From Roseburia hominis A2-183 (lineage in GTDB: Bacteria > Bacillota > Clostridia > Lachnospirales > Lachnospiraceae), in the NCBI RefSeq assembly GCF_000225345.1, contig NC_015977.1, positions 2,401,501 to 2,465,500 on the forward strand: DNA of 64,000 nt. Reading direction: 5' to 3'. Shown piece after piece: positions 26,542 through 35,668 of the stretch. The notes beneath the pieces are model-generated. The model worked only from the letters and a program-made list of their open reading frames with translations, ran no database searches and was not told the DNA's origin. A program made the translations under genes and the position numbers. Numbering within the stretch: position 1 is the first letter of the stretch; every line of letters starts with the position of its first letter.

Positions 26542-28203
26542 CTACATGCGATTCATCATCTTAATGTGTGACTTGAACAGGGAATAATATTTCATTCCCT
26601 TGTCTTTGCCATAGTGCCCCTGCAATGCTGCGCGGAGAGAATTGAGATTCTTTCGCTTTCCGTTTGCCTGATAGAGGAATCCCGAAAAATCTTCCGGCGG
26701 TTCCTTTGCATATTCACTGTGGTCAAAAACCATTTTGCAGTACATGTCAAACTTTTCTTTTAAGCCATAAGCCGGAAGTTCTGACCAGTAAGACGCATAC
26801 TCTGCATTCGTCTTCAGTTCCTGATACAGCCGCTTGCCTTCTTCCTCGCCGAGAAGCGCAACCAGCGCATTGTGAAAATCCACCAGATTTTCCTTGCTGA
26901 TGCAGGCACACAATGTCTTTAAAATTGCTCTCTCTGCATTCAGATCCAGTCCAAACTTCACTGGCGCTTCACTCTGGTCCGTGGCATTTGACACACTCTG
27001 TGGATTCTCTGACATTTCTTCTTTCAAATCCATCATTTCTGTCATCTGTCCGGATTGTTCCTCCGTCAGATCCGGCTTCTCATTCCCTGCGTTCTGCGTC
27101 TTTGCTTTGTCACTCTTCTGTGACTTTTCCGAACGATCCGGTTCTGACATACGCTCAGACTTTTCTGCTTTGACTGCTTTCGCTGACTTTCTTGACCGTT
27201 TTGCCCTGCCAGTCTTCTCTGCCGGCTCAGCCTTCCCGGATTTCTCTGCCAACCCAGCTTTTTCTGCCGATTCCGACTTCTCGGATGTCTCTGCATCCTC
27301 AGCCTTCCCGGTCACTTCCGGCTTCCCGGATGTCTCCGCATCCTCAGCCTTTCCGGTCACTTCAGCCTTCCCGGATGTCTCTGCATCCTCAGCCTTCCCG
27401 ATCACTTCCGGCTTCCCGGATTCTCCTGCCAACCCAGCTTTTTCTGTCGGTTCAGCCTTCCCGGATTTCTCTGCATCCTCAGCTTTCCCGATCACTTCTG
27501 CCTTCCCGGATGTCTCTGCATTTCCAGCCTTCCCGGACGCTTCCGGCTTCCCGGATTCTCCTGCCTTACCGCCGGCTTTCGACGGTTCTGACTTCTTGGA
27601 TGACCGTGGCTTCTTTGACTGCTCTCTGCCACGCTCTGCTTCCGCTTCCTGTCCAGTCTCCCGAACCTGCTCTGCTTCCGCTTCCTGTCCAGTCTCCCGA
27701 ACCTGCTCTGCTTCCGCTTCCTGTTCAGTCTCCCGAACCTGCTCTGCTTCCACTTCCGGGCCAGCCGCTCTGGTCTGTTCCTGTTCCGGCTCTACTGCTG
27801 CCCCGGATTCCTTTGCCACGCGCTGCTTTTTCTCTGTCAGCATTCTGTGGCATTCCTTTCCGCTTAAACGGCTCACAGGCATTTTCCGTGTTGACCAGTA
27901 GCGCACCGCAGCGTCAAATCCCGTATCATTTGATACAATAACATACTCCCTGTCCGCGTTCTGGCTCAGGCGATAGCCAAGTTCCGATACCAGCTGGAAA
28001 TCCAGCGCATTGCTTCCCTCAAAACACTTAATAAAGTCTGCTTCCTTTTCCGTCTCCTTGAGCATCCTCACATTTTCGTAATTCATATGCGGGCTCTTTG
28101 TCGTATAAAATACAAGAACCTCGTCATCTTCCTGCGAGGATACCAGAAGCGGCACCCATATATCTCCTACATTCTCACTGTCAACCAAATAAATTTTTCC
28201 CAT
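26542..28203 (-). CDS. PIN-like nuclease-fold protein with long repetitive linker
   Basis: A 553-residue protein of unknown role. Residues 1-125 look like a PIN/NYN-type fold: IYLVDSENVGD supplies an early Asp, and YVIVSNDTGFDAAVRYW the second acidic strand. Residues ~140-390 are low-complexity charged repeats: 12-residue units (EQVRETGQEAEA) and 15-residue units of the type SGKAEVTGKAEDAET, mirrored in 36-bp and 45-bp DNA repeats. A compact helical domain of ~135 residues ends the protein (LDLNAERAILKTLCACIS to SLFKSHIKMMNRM). Start after CAGGAG. RNase activity is plausible from the fold but unproven. Confidence 0.78.
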   Translation of the reverse strand: MGKIYLVDSENVGDIWVPLLVSSQEDDEVLVFYTTKSPHMNYENVRMLKETEKEADFIKCFEGSNALDFQLVSELGYRLSQNADREYVIVSNDTGFDAAVRYWSTRKMPVSRLSGKECHRMLTEKKQRVAKESGAAVEPEQEQTRAAGPEVEAEQVRETEQEAEAEQVRETGQEAEAEQVRETGQEAEAERGREQSKKPRSSKKSEPSKAGGKAGESGKPEASGKAGNAETSGKAEVIGKAEDAEKSGKAEPTEKAGLAGESGKPEVIGKAEDAETSGKAEVTGKAEDAETSGKPEVTGKAEDAETSEKSESAEKAGLAEKSGKAEPAEKTGRAKRSRKSAKAVKAEKSERMSEPDRSEKSQKSDKAKTQNAGNEKPDLTEEQSGQMTEMMDLKEEMSENPQSVSNATDQSEAPVKFGLDLNAERAILKTLCACISKENLVDFHNALVALLGEEEGKRLYQELKTNAEYASYWSELPAYGLKEKFDMYCKMVFDHSEYAKEPPEDFSGFLYQANGKRKNLNSLRAALQGHYGKDKGMKYYSLFKSHIKMMNRM

Positions 28204-28306
28204 TCATTCTCCTGCTGACAGAATCCTTTTTTATTATACCACATTCCGCTTTTATACTGCAATGTTGTTTTTCCGCTGACGCTTCTTCACTTTCCCGTGT
28301 TCTGTT

Positions 28307-29611
28307 TTATAAAATATCGATGTACTCACCCGCAAGCGCCTTGTTCATGCTGCGCACCGCACAGAATTTTCCGCACATGGAACAGGTGTCCTCGTGCTCC
28401 GGTTTGCGGTCCTCGCGGATTTGTTTTGCGGTCTCGGGATCAATCGCACATTCCCACTGTGCATCCCAGTCCAGCACACGGCGTGCGTCTGCCATCTTGT
28501 CGTCAATCTCTCTTGCACCCCGCACGCCCTTGGCAATGTCTGCCGCATGCGCCGCAATTTTCGATGCAATGATACCCTGCTTGACATCCTCCACATTCGG
28601 AAGCGCCAGATGCTCCGCCGGTGTCACATAGCACAAAAATGCAGCTCCATTCTGCGCGGCGATCGCTCCTCCGATCGCGGAAGTGATATGGTCGTACCCC
28701 GGGGCAATGTCCGTTACAAGCGGTCCCAGTACATAAAACGGTGCTCCCATGCAGATCGTCTGCTGAATCTTCATATTCGCTGCAATCTGATCCATCGGCA
28801 TGTGCCCCGGTCCCTCTACCATGACCTGCACATCTCTTGCCCAGGCGCGCTTTGTAAGCTCGCCCAGCCGCACCAGTTCCTCAATCTGACACACATCGGA
28901 CGCATCCGCCAGACAGCCCGGTCTGCAGGCATCGCCCAGAGAGATCGTCACATCATGCTCCCGGCAGATCTCAAGAATCTCATCGTAATACTCGTAAAAC
29001 GGATTCTCCTCTCCGGTCATACACATCCACGCAAACACCAGCGAACCGCCTCTGGATACAATATTCATTTTTCTCTTGTGCTTCCTGATCTGCTCGATCG
29101 TCTTGCGCGTGATTCCGCAGTGCAGCGTCACAAAATCCACGCCATCCTCGGCATGCAGGCGTACCACATCAATAAAATCCTTTGCGGTCAGTGTCGCAAG
29201 ATCCCTCTGATAGTGAATTACAGAATCATATACCGGCACGGTTCCGATCATAGCCGGACATTCCGCCGTCAGTTTTCTCCGAAACGGAATGGTGTTCCCG
29301 TGCGAGGAGAGATCCATGATCGCATGCGCTCCCATGTCAACTGCCGCCATCACTTTTTCCATCTCCACGTCATAATCCTTACAGTCTCTGGAGATTCCGA
29401 GATTTACATTGATCTTCGTCCGCAGCATCGAGCCGACACCCTCCGGGTCAATGCATTTGTGATGCCTGTTCGCGCAGATGACCACCTTTCCCTCCGCAAC
29501 GAGCGGCATCAGCTCCTCTGTGGTCATGCGCTCCTTCGCCGCAACCTTCTTTAACTCCTCTGTCACAATTCCCTTGCGTGCTGCTTCCATCTGTGTTGCA
29601 TACTGTTCCAT
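28307..29611 (-). CDS. thiC: Phosphomethylpyrimidine synthase ThiC
   Basis: A 434-residue radical-SAM enzyme that converts aminoimidazole ribotide to the thiamine pyrimidine. Signature segments include [20 protein letters not shown] and the C-terminal cluster motif [12 protein letters not shown] (CX2CX4C). It is the short Clostridia form lacking the N-terminal domain of proteobacterial ThiC. The start at MEQYATQ follows GGAGCAG; an ATG 15 bases upstream (MEQKN) is possible. It lies behind a TPP riboswitch and terminator. No other thi genes are adjacent. Confidence 0.95.
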   Translation of the reverse strand: MEQYATQMEAARKGIVTEELKKVAAKERMTTEELMPLVAEGKVVICANRHHKCIDPEGVGSMLRTKINVNLGISRDCKDYDVEMEKVMAAVDMGAHAIMDLSSHGNTIPFRRKLTAECPAMIGTVPVYDSVIHYQRDLATLTAKDFIDVVRLHAEDGVDFVTLHCGITRKTIEQIRKHKRKMNIVSRGGSLVFAWMCMTGEENPFYEYYDEILEICREHDVTISLGDACRPGCLADASDVCQIEELVRLGELTKRAWARDVQVMVEGPGHMPMDQIAANMKIQQTICMGAPFYVLGPLVTDIAPGYDHITSAIGGAIAAQNGAAFLCYVTPAEHLALPNVEDVKQGIIASKIAAHAADIAKGVRGAREIDDKMADARRVLDWDAQWECAIDPETAKQIREDRKPEHEDTCSMCGKFCAVRSMNKALAGEYIDIL

Positions 29612-29644
29612 ATTTTTCTGCTCCATTTCTGCAGAGGGTGTACG

Positions 29645-29675
29645 AAAAAATCCGGCGTCGCAGTGACGCCGGATT
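29645..29675 (-). terminator. Riboswitch-controlled terminator in the thiC leader
   Basis: On the minus strand AATCCGGCGTC and GACGCCGGATT form an 11-bp stem closed by a 5-base loop (ACTGC), followed by TTTTC. It lies 23 bases after the TPP aptamer and 33 bases before thiC, the usual expression platform position. Confidence 0.88.
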
Positions 29676-29698
29676 CCACAAACTATCTGATCCATCAT

Positions 29699-29788
29699 TC
29701 GCTCCCTACGACAGTATTAACTGACAGGTTCCAAGAGTCAGGTTTTAACCTTCTCAACCGTTTACGCATGCGCACAGTCCCTCTGCGA
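29699..29788 (-). promoter_or_regulatory. TPP riboswitch (THI element) upstream of thiC
   Basis: The minus-strand leader has the P1 closure TCGC/GCGA, the pyrimidine-sensing TTGAGAAGG segment, and the conserved pyrophosphate-helix block GGAACCTGTCAGTTAATACT followed by GTCGTAGGGA. These match the THI-box consensus (CTGAGA...ACCTGA...GTAGGGA). The terminator downstream indicates thiamine pyrophosphate causes premature termination. Confidence 0.92.
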
Positions 29789-29808
29789 TATATTCTTTTT
29801 CCTCTAAC

Positions 29809-29837
29809 ACCTTATCTCAATTCTATGCTTCTGTCAA
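29809..29837 (-). promoter_or_regulatory. Promoter of the thiC leader
   Basis: TTGACA (29837-29832) and TAAGGT (29814-29809) are 17 bases apart, about 20 bases before the riboswitch P1. Confidence 0.65.
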
Positions 29838-29871
29838 TCTCCCTTTCCTCAGAACTGCTCTTTTCCATAAC

Positions 29872-29979
29872 AAAAAAAGAACAGCCATCACTGGCTGCCC
29901 TTTTAGGAGAAGGTATTTTTACTATGGGGTATAGCAAAAACTATATATAATGTATTGGGGGGTTTTTACGGTTATTATA
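29872..29979 (-). ncRNA. Candidate small RNA ending in a strong terminator
   Basis: On the minus strand a TATAAT (29979-29974, weak -35) is followed ~65 bases on by the hairpin CAGCCA-GTGA-TGGCTG and TTCTTTTTTTG (29897-29872). Between them is a C-rich stretch (ACCCCCCAATAC). The terminator is clear. It is 245 bases beyond the sigH stop, so it either ends a long sigH 3' UTR or a separate ~95-nt RNA. On the plus strand an 8-codon frame (MGYSKNYI) with a GGAG site overlaps. The RNA gene is an inference. Confidence 0.35.
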
Positions 29980-30148
29980 GTACCATGACTGCGCAAAGAA
30001 GTGTGCACAAACTTCACAAAACTTCTGTTCCATTTCTATACATTTTGTACAGTACCTTAGGACTAGTATTTTTATTTCCGCAAAATTTTGCACAACCGGT
30101 TGTTCATTTCCCGCTCTTTTTTGCAAAATGCCATTTTTTGCCTTCCCT

Positions 30149-30742
30149 CTATCTCTGCCGGATCTTTCCCTTGATACGCGAGAGCGCATTGTCGATTGTC
30201 TTGGGACTTTTTCCGAGTTCCTCCGCTATCTGGCGGTAATTTTTTCCTTCCAGATATGCGTCTAAAACCTGGCGCTCGAGCGCGCTTAACTGTTCCCGCA
30301 GCTGCTCCCAGAAAGCGGTAAAATTCTCCTGCTCAATCACCAGCTGTTCCGGATCGTCCATCTGGTCGGTGAGAAGCGTCTCCGCCAGAGATTTCCCTTC
30401 CTCCGTGGTCTGGGAATAAAAGGACACGTAAGTATTCAGAGGTACATGTTTTTTCCGGTTGGATGCCTCCACCGCACTGTAGAGCTGTCTGTTGATGCAC
30501 AATTCCGCAAAATGGAAAAAGGATGTCTCCCTGTCGGACCGGTAATCCCGGATTGCCTTAAACAGTCCGATCATCCCCTCCTGAATCAGGTCATCCGTAT
30601 CTCCGCCAATCAAAAACATCGCATTTGCCTTGCGAAGCACCAACGGCTTGTACTTTTCCAGGATATAATCCATGATCCGCTCGTCGCCTTCGCGCAGTTT
30701 CTGGATGAGTTCTTCATCCGCCAGCTTCTGATATTCGTCCAC
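30149..30742 (-). CDS. sigH: RNA polymerase sporulation sigma factor SigH
   Basis: A 197-residue sigma-70-family factor. Region 2 holds DDLIQEGMIGLFKAIRDYR, and region 4 QVLDAYLEGKNYRQIAEELGKSPKTIDNALSRIK. The gene order with rlmB, mrnC, cysS and cysE matches the Bacillus subtilis sigH locus, which supports SigH (transition state and entry into sporulation) rather than another alternative sigma. I choose the GTG at 30742 (VDEYQKLA) because GGAGGAAGAC precedes it; upstream in-frame ATGs lack a ribosome site. Confidence 0.9.
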   Translation of the reverse strand: MDEYQKLADEELIQKLREGDERIMDYILEKYKPLVLRKANAMFLIGGDTDDLIQEGMIGLFKAIRDYRSDRETSFFHFAELCINRQLYSAVEASNRKKHVPLNTYVSFYSQTTEEGKSLAETLLTDQMDDPEQLVIEQENFTAFWEQLREQLSALERQVLDAYLEGKNYRQIAEELGKSPKTIDNALSRIKGKIRQR

Positions 30743-30850
30743 GTCTTCCTCCGTCTTCCCTCTCTGCCCTGCTATGCCGCCCAAACGTTCCGCGCACGGC
30801 TGTATTTTCCGCAGCATAAAAATCTGTCCGCCTATGCCTGCTCTGTCATC

Positions 30851-31591
30851 TTACATCATCCGCTGTCTGACGATCTCATAGGCAAGCACACCGGCTGCTA
30901 CGGAAGCATTCAGAGAATCAATGTCACCCTTCATCGGAATGGAAGCCACATAATCACAGTTTTCGCGCACCAGCTTGCTGACACCCTCACCCTCGCTTCC
31001 GATTACAAGACCGATCGGTCCCTTCAGATCCAGGTCATACATCTGCGTGCCGCCCATATCCGCGCAGACAAACCAGATGCCCTGCTCCTTTAACTCCTTG
31101 ATCGTCGCCGTGAGATTCGTCACCTTGGCAACCGGCGTATAGTTCAGCGCGCCGGCGGACGTCTTTGCCACAGTCGCGGTCAGTCCCACCGCCCTGCGCT
31201 TTGGAATAATGACCCCGTGTGCTCCGCAGAGATTCGCGGTACGGATGATCGCCCCGAGATTGTGCGGGTCCTCAATATTATCCAGCAGAAAAAGGAACGG
31301 CGGCTCTCCCTTTTCTCTTGCGATCTCCAGAATGTCATCCACTTCCGCATATTCATATGCTGCCGCCACCGCGATCACGCCCTGGTGCTTCTTCGTCTCC
31401 GAGAGCTGATCCAGACGCTCTTTTTCCACAAAATGGATAATGGTATCGTGCTTTTTTGCTTCTCTTACGATCGTGCGCACCGGTCCGTCCTGACATCCGT
31501 CCAGCACAAAAAGCTTGTCGATTGTCTTGCCGGAACGAAACGCCTCAAGCACCGCATTGCGTCCCTCTATTTTTAATTCCTCGTATCCCAT
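30851..31591 (-). CDS. rlmB: 23S rRNA 2'-O-methyltransferase RlmB-like (SpoU/TrmH family)
   Basis: A 246-residue SPOUT methyltransferase. Motif 1 LLDNIEDPHNLGAIIRTA, motif 2 GLVIGSEGEGVSKLVRENCD and motif 3 IPMKGDIDSLNASVAAGVLAYE form the knotted SAM site. The N-terminal L30e-like domain is present. By family it methylates guanosine 2251 of 23S rRNA. Its position between mrnC and sigH is conserved in Firmicutes. Start at MGYEELKIEG after AAGGAGAATAC. Confidence 0.92.
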   Translation of the reverse strand: MGYEELKIEGRNAVLEAFRSGKTIDKLFVLDGCQDGPVRTIVREAKKHDTIIHFVEKERLDQLSETKKHQGVIAVAAAYEYAEVDDILEIAREKGEPPFLFLLDNIEDPHNLGAIIRTANLCGAHGVIIPKRRAVGLTATVAKTSAGALNYTPVAKVTNLTATIKELKEQGIWFVCADMGGTQMYDLDLKGPIGLVIGSEGEGVSKLVRENCDYVASIPMKGDIDSLNASVAAGVLAYEIVRQRMM

Positions 31592-31707
31592 GTATTCTCC
31601 TTTTCTTTCTGCTTCCGGCAGGCGCTTTCTGCTGCCTGCAGCATCCTCTGCCACCGGCAGACGCTCTATGCTTTCGCCCTCTGATTCCTCTTCCCGCGGC
31701 AGACGTT

Positions 31708-32142
31708 CTATAACTTCAAATGCAGCCCGTCCACACCGGTCTTCACCAGTTCCACCAGACGCTCAAACTCATCCTGCAAGTACAGCCATCCCATCAGCGT
31801 CTCAAACCCGGTGGCCTTGCGGTAGTCGGACATCGTCGCATTCTTTGCCATCGTCGGCGACTTGGCATTTCTGCCGCGCCGGTAAATGTCCGCTTCCTCC
31901 TCTGTCAGAAGCGGCAGAAGCACCTCCATCATCTCGGCCTGCGTGTGCGCCTTGACAATCTGGCTGGTCCGTTTGTGCAGTTCTCCCGCTCTGGTATTCC
32001 CTTTTCCCACGACAACAGAACGGATGACGAGATCATAGATCCCGTCACCGATATAAGCCAGTGTCAGCGGTGAGTAGGTGCGGATATCGACTTCCGCAAT
32101 CCCGAACTGTTCCTTAATATAAGAATCGATTCCTCTTCCCAT
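31708..32142 (-). CDS. mrnC: Mini-ribonuclease III MrnC
   Basis: A 144-residue catalytic-only RNase III relative involved in 23S rRNA maturation. The signature LTLAYIGDGIYDLVIRS near residue 25 carries the catalytic acidic residues, and LLTEEEADIYRRGRNAKSPT the second part. There is no dsRNA-binding domain, as expected. It follows cysS by 18 bases, the order known from B. subtilis. Confidence 0.93.
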   Translation of the reverse strand: MGRGIDSYIKEQFGIAEVDIRTYSPLTLAYIGDGIYDLVIRSVVVGKGNTRAGELHKRTSQIVKAHTQAEMMEVLLPLLTEEEADIYRRGRNAKSPTMAKNATMSDYRKATGFETLMGWLYLQDEFERLVELVKTGVDGLHLKL

Positions 32143-32160
32143 ACCAGCTTCCTCTCCGAC

Positions 32161-33588
32161 TCACGCTTTATGCCAGATCACACCCTCGCGTGTGTCCTTT
32201 AACACAATTCCTTTTGCCAGAAGATCATCCCGGATCGCGTCCGCCTTTGCAAAATCCTTCTCTTTCTTGGCAGCTTTGCGCTCCTCAATCTTCTCTAAAA
32301 TATATGCCTCAAGCTCTGCATCCACCTCTGTGTCTTCCGCCGGATTCTCCACCTTCGCCGTCGTCAGGTTCAAGGAGAGCACGCCGTCAAAATCCTCCGC
32401 CAGCGCACGCTTGGTTGCATCGTTTAAGGTATCATCCTTGAGCAGGTCATAGACGATTGTAATCGCCATGGAAGTGTTCAGGTCATTGGAAATGGCATCA
32501 CAGAATTTTTCCTTGTACTCTGCAAATTTACCCTCATCCACTGTGCCGTCCGCCTTCAGATCCGCGATTCTCTTCACAAGCTTCTTGTAGGCAACGCTCA
32601 TGTTGTCCAGCACCTCGTAGGAAAACTCAAGCGGCTTTCTGTAGTGGGACTGCAGGCAGAACATACGGTACACGATCGGATCGTATCCTTTTTCCTGCAG
32701 AAGCGACACCGTAAGGAAATCCCCCTTCGACTTGCTCATCTTGCCCGACTTGTCGTTCAGGTGGTTCACATGAAACCAGTAACCGCACCACTTGTGTCCC
32801 AGATAGCTCTCGGACTGTGCGATCTCGTTGGTGTGATGCGGAAAAATATTGTCCACGCCGCCGCAGTGGATATCCATATATTCACCCAGATGCTTGATGC
32901 TGATGCAGGAGCACTCGATATGCCATCCCGGGTATCCCACGCCCCACGGACTATCCCATTTGAGCGCCTGATCCTCGAATTTGGACTTTGTAAACCACAG
33001 AACGAAATCATTTTTGTTCCGCTTATTGACGTCCTCCTCCACATCGTCGCGCACACCGACTAACAGTTCTTTCTCGCTCTGGGAAGAAAAAACATAATAG
33101 TCGTCCAGCCTGGAAGTGTCAAAATAGACATTTCCGCCTGCCACATAAGCGTAGCCCTTCTCCAGCAGCACCTCGATCATGTGAATAAACTCCGGGATGC
33201 AGTTGGTTGCCGGCTCCACAACGTCCGGACGCTTGATATTTAACTTTTTGCAGTCATCGAAAAACGCGTCCGTGTAAAACTTCGCAATCTCCATCACCGT
33301 CTTGTGCTCGCGCTTCGCACCTTTTAACATCTTATCCTCACCGGTATCCGCATCGGAGGAAAGGTGTCCCACGTCCGTGATATTCATGACACGCTTTACA
33401 TCGTAGCCCACATAACGCAGTGCTTTTTCCAGCACGTCCTCCATGATGTAGCTGCGCAGATTGCCGATATGCGCGTAATGATATACCGTCGGTCCACAGG
33501 TATACATGGCAATCTTTCCATCCTCATGCGGAATCACCGTATCGATATTTCTTGTCAGTGTATTGTAAAATTTGAACTTATTCTCCAC
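32161..33588 (-). CDS. cysS: Cysteinyl-tRNA synthetase
   Basis: A 475-residue class I synthetase. It shows TCGPTVYHYAHIGNLRSY with the HIGH-type motif HIGN and zinc Cys, WHIECSCISIKHLG with further zinc ligands, and KMSKSKGD (KMSKS). The C-terminal helical domain is complete. The start is GTG (GGAG upstream). It lies downstream of cysE and, by position, under the same cysteine T-box. Length is normal. Confidence 0.96.
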   Translation of the reverse strand: MENKFKFYNTLTRNIDTVIPHEDGKIAMYTCGPTVYHYAHIGNLRSYIMEDVLEKALRYVGYDVKRVMNITDVGHLSSDADTGEDKMLKGAKREHKTVMEIAKFYTDAFFDDCKKLNIKRPDVVEPATNCIPEFIHMIEVLLEKGYAYVAGGNVYFDTSRLDDYYVFSSQSEKELLVGVRDDVEEDVNKRNKNDFVLWFTKSKFEDQALKWDSPWGVGYPGWHIECSCISIKHLGEYMDIHCGGVDNIFPHHTNEIAQSESYLGHKWCGYWFHVNHLNDKSGKMSKSKGDFLTVSLLQEKGYDPIVYRMFCLQSHYRKPLEFSYEVLDNMSVAYKKLVKRIADLKADGTVDEGKFAEYKEKFCDAISNDLNTSMAITIVYDLLKDDTLNDATKRALAEDFDGVLSLNLTTAKVENPAEDTEVDAELEAYILEKIEERKAAKKEKDFAKADAIRDDLLAKGIVLKDTREGVIWHKA

Positions 33589-33618
33589 TTTGGTATTCTC
33601 CGTTTCTTTTTATTCTTA

Positions 33619-34302
33619 TTATTCCTGTGACGCTCCGGCTCCCGTGCTTAAAATACGCACTTCTTTTTCCAGATCCAGCACACGGTTCACCAGTTCGGCA
33701 TTCTCATGCTGCAGCACGGTGATATCCTCCTTCACAGGGTCCGGAAGATGCACCTGATCCATGTCATCCTGCGGTGTCCTGATATTGTCGCGCTTTACAA
33801 CGCGTCCCGGCACTCCGACCACGGTGCAGTTCGGCGGCACTTCCTCGATGACGACGCTTCCGGCGCCGATCTTGGAATTATCCCCGACCGTAAAAGAACC
33901 GATAATCTTCGCCCCGGCACTGATCATGACATTGTTCCCGATCGTCGGATGACGCTTTCCGGTCTCCTTGCCGGTACCGCCAAGTGTCACGCCCTGATAC
34001 AGCGTCACGTTATCTCCGATGATCGACGTCTCGCCGATGATGACGCCGCTTCCGTGATCGATAAAAAATCCCTTGCCGATCGTCGCTCCCGGATGGATCT
34101 CAATGCCTGTTTTCCTGGCTGCGCGCTGCGAAATAAACCGCGCCCAGAAATAATGCCCTTTGAGATAAAGCTTATGCGCCCTTCTGTAGCTTAGCATAAC
34201 ATGAAATGTCGGATAAAGCAAAACTTCCATCGGACTTTTGATCGCCGGATCGCGTTCCTTGATTACCTGAAACTCTTCCTTCATATACCTTAGGATACCC
34301 AT
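33619..34302 (-). CDS. cysE: Serine O-acetyltransferase
   Basis: A 227-residue enzyme making O-acetylserine for cysteine synthesis. The N-terminal helices are followed by a left-handed beta-helix of hexapeptide repeats (IHPGATIGKGFFIDHGSGVI, IGDNVTLYQGVTLGG, IGNNVMISAGAKIIGS). A C-terminal coil (VLQHENAELVNRVLDLEKEV) extends beyond the core. Start at MGILRYMKEEF. Its 5' leader contains a T-box with terminator, so expression should rise when tRNA-Cys is uncharged. Confidence 0.93.
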   Translation of the reverse strand: MGILRYMKEEFQVIKERDPAIKSPMEVLLYPTFHVMLSYRRAHKLYLKGHYFWARFISQRAARKTGIEIHPGATIGKGFFIDHGSGVIIGETSIIGDNVTLYQGVTLGGTGKETGKRHPTIGNNVMISAGAKIIGSFTVGDNSKIGAGSVVIEEVPPNCTVVGVPGRVVKRDNIRTPQDDMDQVHLPDPVKEDITVLQHENAELVNRVLDLEKEVRILSTGAGASQE

Positions 34303-34358
34303 CTCTTCCCATTCCTTTCCACATACAAACCAGAACAAAGTTTCCTATTACAAAAAAA

Positions 34359-34650
34359 AGGATCATCCGTCTCCTAGAGACGAAATGATCCGCGGTTCCA
34401 CTCTACTAAAATCATATGATTTCACTTGACGCATGTAACGTATGCCAGACGTACCCGGCTACGGCATCCCTACATCCTGCGGTGCAGATGACTCTCGCCG
34501 GATCAGCTCACGGAGGCACTTGGGGACTCTCTCTTCCAAGACTGCTTTCAGCCGGTGACAGTCTCTCTCTGACGAATGTCCGAATCCTTACTCTTTCCGA
34601 TCTTCGCTTTTCCAATTCATCTTTTTATCGGCAGAAGATACCTCTCCTGC
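34359..34650 (-). promoter_or_regulatory. T-box leader of cysE-cysS
   Basis: The minus-strand leader contains GAGTGGAACCGCGG, the conserved T-box that pairs with the tRNA acceptor end. A terminator follows: GGATCAT and ATGATCC pair around CGTCTC...GAGACG, then eight T residues. Upstream is a long structured stem I with AGTAAGG and AGAGAG motifs. The neighbouring genes predict Cys; a TGC triplet at 34486-34484 (in ATCTGCACC) is the best specifier candidate I see, but the stem I fold was not computed. Confidence 0.88.
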
Positions 34651-34657
34651 CTACTAT

Positions 34658-34686
34658 AGTTTATGCACTTCCTGTGTTTTTGTCAA
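34658..34686 (-). promoter_or_regulatory. Promoter of the cysE-cysS leader
   Basis: TTGACA (34686-34681) and TAAACT (34663-34658) with a 17-base spacer, immediately before the T-box leader. Confidence 0.7.
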
Positions 34687-34735
34687 TCTTTTTTCACTGC
34701 ATGTTTCGTCTGCAGCCGCCTGAATTCTTCTTAGC

Positions 34736-35284
34736 TCATTGTACGCTTCGTCCGCAGCCGCCGCAGCCCGCGCAGCCTGCCGCAGAGTCCGCCACAGTAA
34801 AACTTCCCTCATAAAAACTGGAAAGCGCGCAGATCGCCTGTGAGGAAATCCCTTCCTCCGTTCCGGTGAAGCCAAGTCCCTCCTCCGTGGTCGCCTTGAC
34901 ATTGACCTGATCCGTACTGATGCCGAGCGCTCCCGCGATGTTTTCCTCCATCTGCGGGATATGCGGGCGCATCTTCGGCTTCTGCGCAATGATCGTCGCA
35001 TCAATGTTCTCCACCACGTAACCCCTCTCCCGGATCAGCTCCGCCACATGGGAGAGCAGCTTCATACTGGAAATTCCCTTATACTGCGGATCAGTGTCCG
35101 GAAAATGCTTTCCAATGTCGCCTAATCCCGCCGCGCCCAAAAGCGCATCCATAATCGCATGAAGCAGCACATCCGCATCCGAATGTCCGAGCAGACCAAG
35201 CGTATGCGGGATCTTGACACCGCCGATGATCAGATCTCTGCCCTCAACCAGTTTATGCACGTCGTAACCCATTCCTACTCTCAT
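34736..35284 (-). CDS. ispF: 2-C-methyl-D-erythritol 2,4-cyclodiphosphate synthase IspF
   Basis: A 182-residue enzyme of the MEP isoprenoid pathway. Zinc ligands are in MGYDVHKL and [29 protein letters not shown] and [12 protein letters not shown] complete the active site. The core should end near SSFYEGSF; a ~20-residue Cys/Gly-rich tail ([15 protein letters not shown]) follows and is unusual. The start at [10 protein letters not shown] follows GAGGGTATC. Its location before cysE resembles B. subtilis (ispD-ispF-gltX-cysE), without ispD or gltX here. Confidence 0.93.
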   Translation of the reverse strand: MRVGMGYDVHKLVEGRDLIIGGVKIPHTLGLLGHSDADVLLHAIMDALLGAAGLGDIGKHFPDTDPQYKGISSMKLLSHVAELIRERGYVVENIDATIIAQKPKMRPHIPQMEENIAGALGISTDQVNVKATTEEGLGFTGTEEGISSQAICALSSFYEGSFTVADSAAGCAGCGGCGRSVQ

Positions 35285-35368
35285 GATACCCTCACTTTCA
35301 AGCCTTTTCCTATGAAAGAACAAAAATCCCCGGACACACAACTGCTTGTATTCCCGAGGACTCTCTAG

Positions 35369-35442
35369 TAGCGGAAGGGAGATTTGAACTCTCGACACCA
35401 CGGGTATGAACCGTGTGCTCTAGCCAACTGAGCTATTCCGCC
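35369..35442 (-). tRNA. tRNA-Met (CAT), elongator type
   Basis: The cloverleaf starts GGCGGAATAGCTCAG; the anticodon stem CACGG/CCGTG encloses TTCATAC (anticodon CAT). It lacks the three stacked G-C pairs of the initiator and does not look like tRNA-Ile2, so it is called elongator Met. No CCA is encoded. It follows tRNA-Val by 18 bases in one transcript. Confidence 0.9.
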
Positions 35443-35460
35443 ATATTATATTGATATCTA

Positions 35461-35533
35461 TGGGACCTATAGGGCTCGAACCTATGACCCTCTGCTTGTA
35501 AGGCAGATGCTCTCCCAGCTGAGCTAAGATCCC
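35461..35533 (-). tRNA. tRNA-Val (TAC)
   Basis: Acceptor GGGATCT/AGGTCCC, anticodon stem TCTGC/GCAGA with loop CTTACAA (anticodon TAC), T loop TTCGAGC. It is the first gene after a strong promoter and is followed by tRNA-Met. Confidence 0.93.
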
Positions 35534-35567
35534 ATATTCATCGGTCGCTACCGCAACCGACTTGATT

Positions 35568-35596
35568 AGTATACTATCCGTATTGCAAAAAGTCAA
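35568..35596 (-). promoter_or_regulatory. Promoter of the tRNA-Val/tRNA-Met unit
   Basis: TTGACT (35596-35591) and TATACT (35573-35568) are 17 bases apart and lie 35 bases before tRNA-Val. Readthrough could also feed ispF, 84 bases beyond tRNA-Met. Confidence 0.75.
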
Positions 35597-35668
35597 CACT
35601 TTTTTTCTATTTTTTTGCATCTATTTTCCCGGGGCAGTTTGAAGGCGGAAAAGACCGCTTTTCGCCTT

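Noticed and set aside
26894..27901. 335-codon frame opposite the PIN protein
   Set aside because: It is the complement of tandem coding repeats; Ser/Phe/Ala-rich low complexity with no start signal.
35369..35442. Alternative call as initiator tRNA or tRNA-Ile2
   Set aside because: No GGG/CCC anticodon-stem pairs as in the initiator, and the acceptor and arms match elongator Met better than Ile2.
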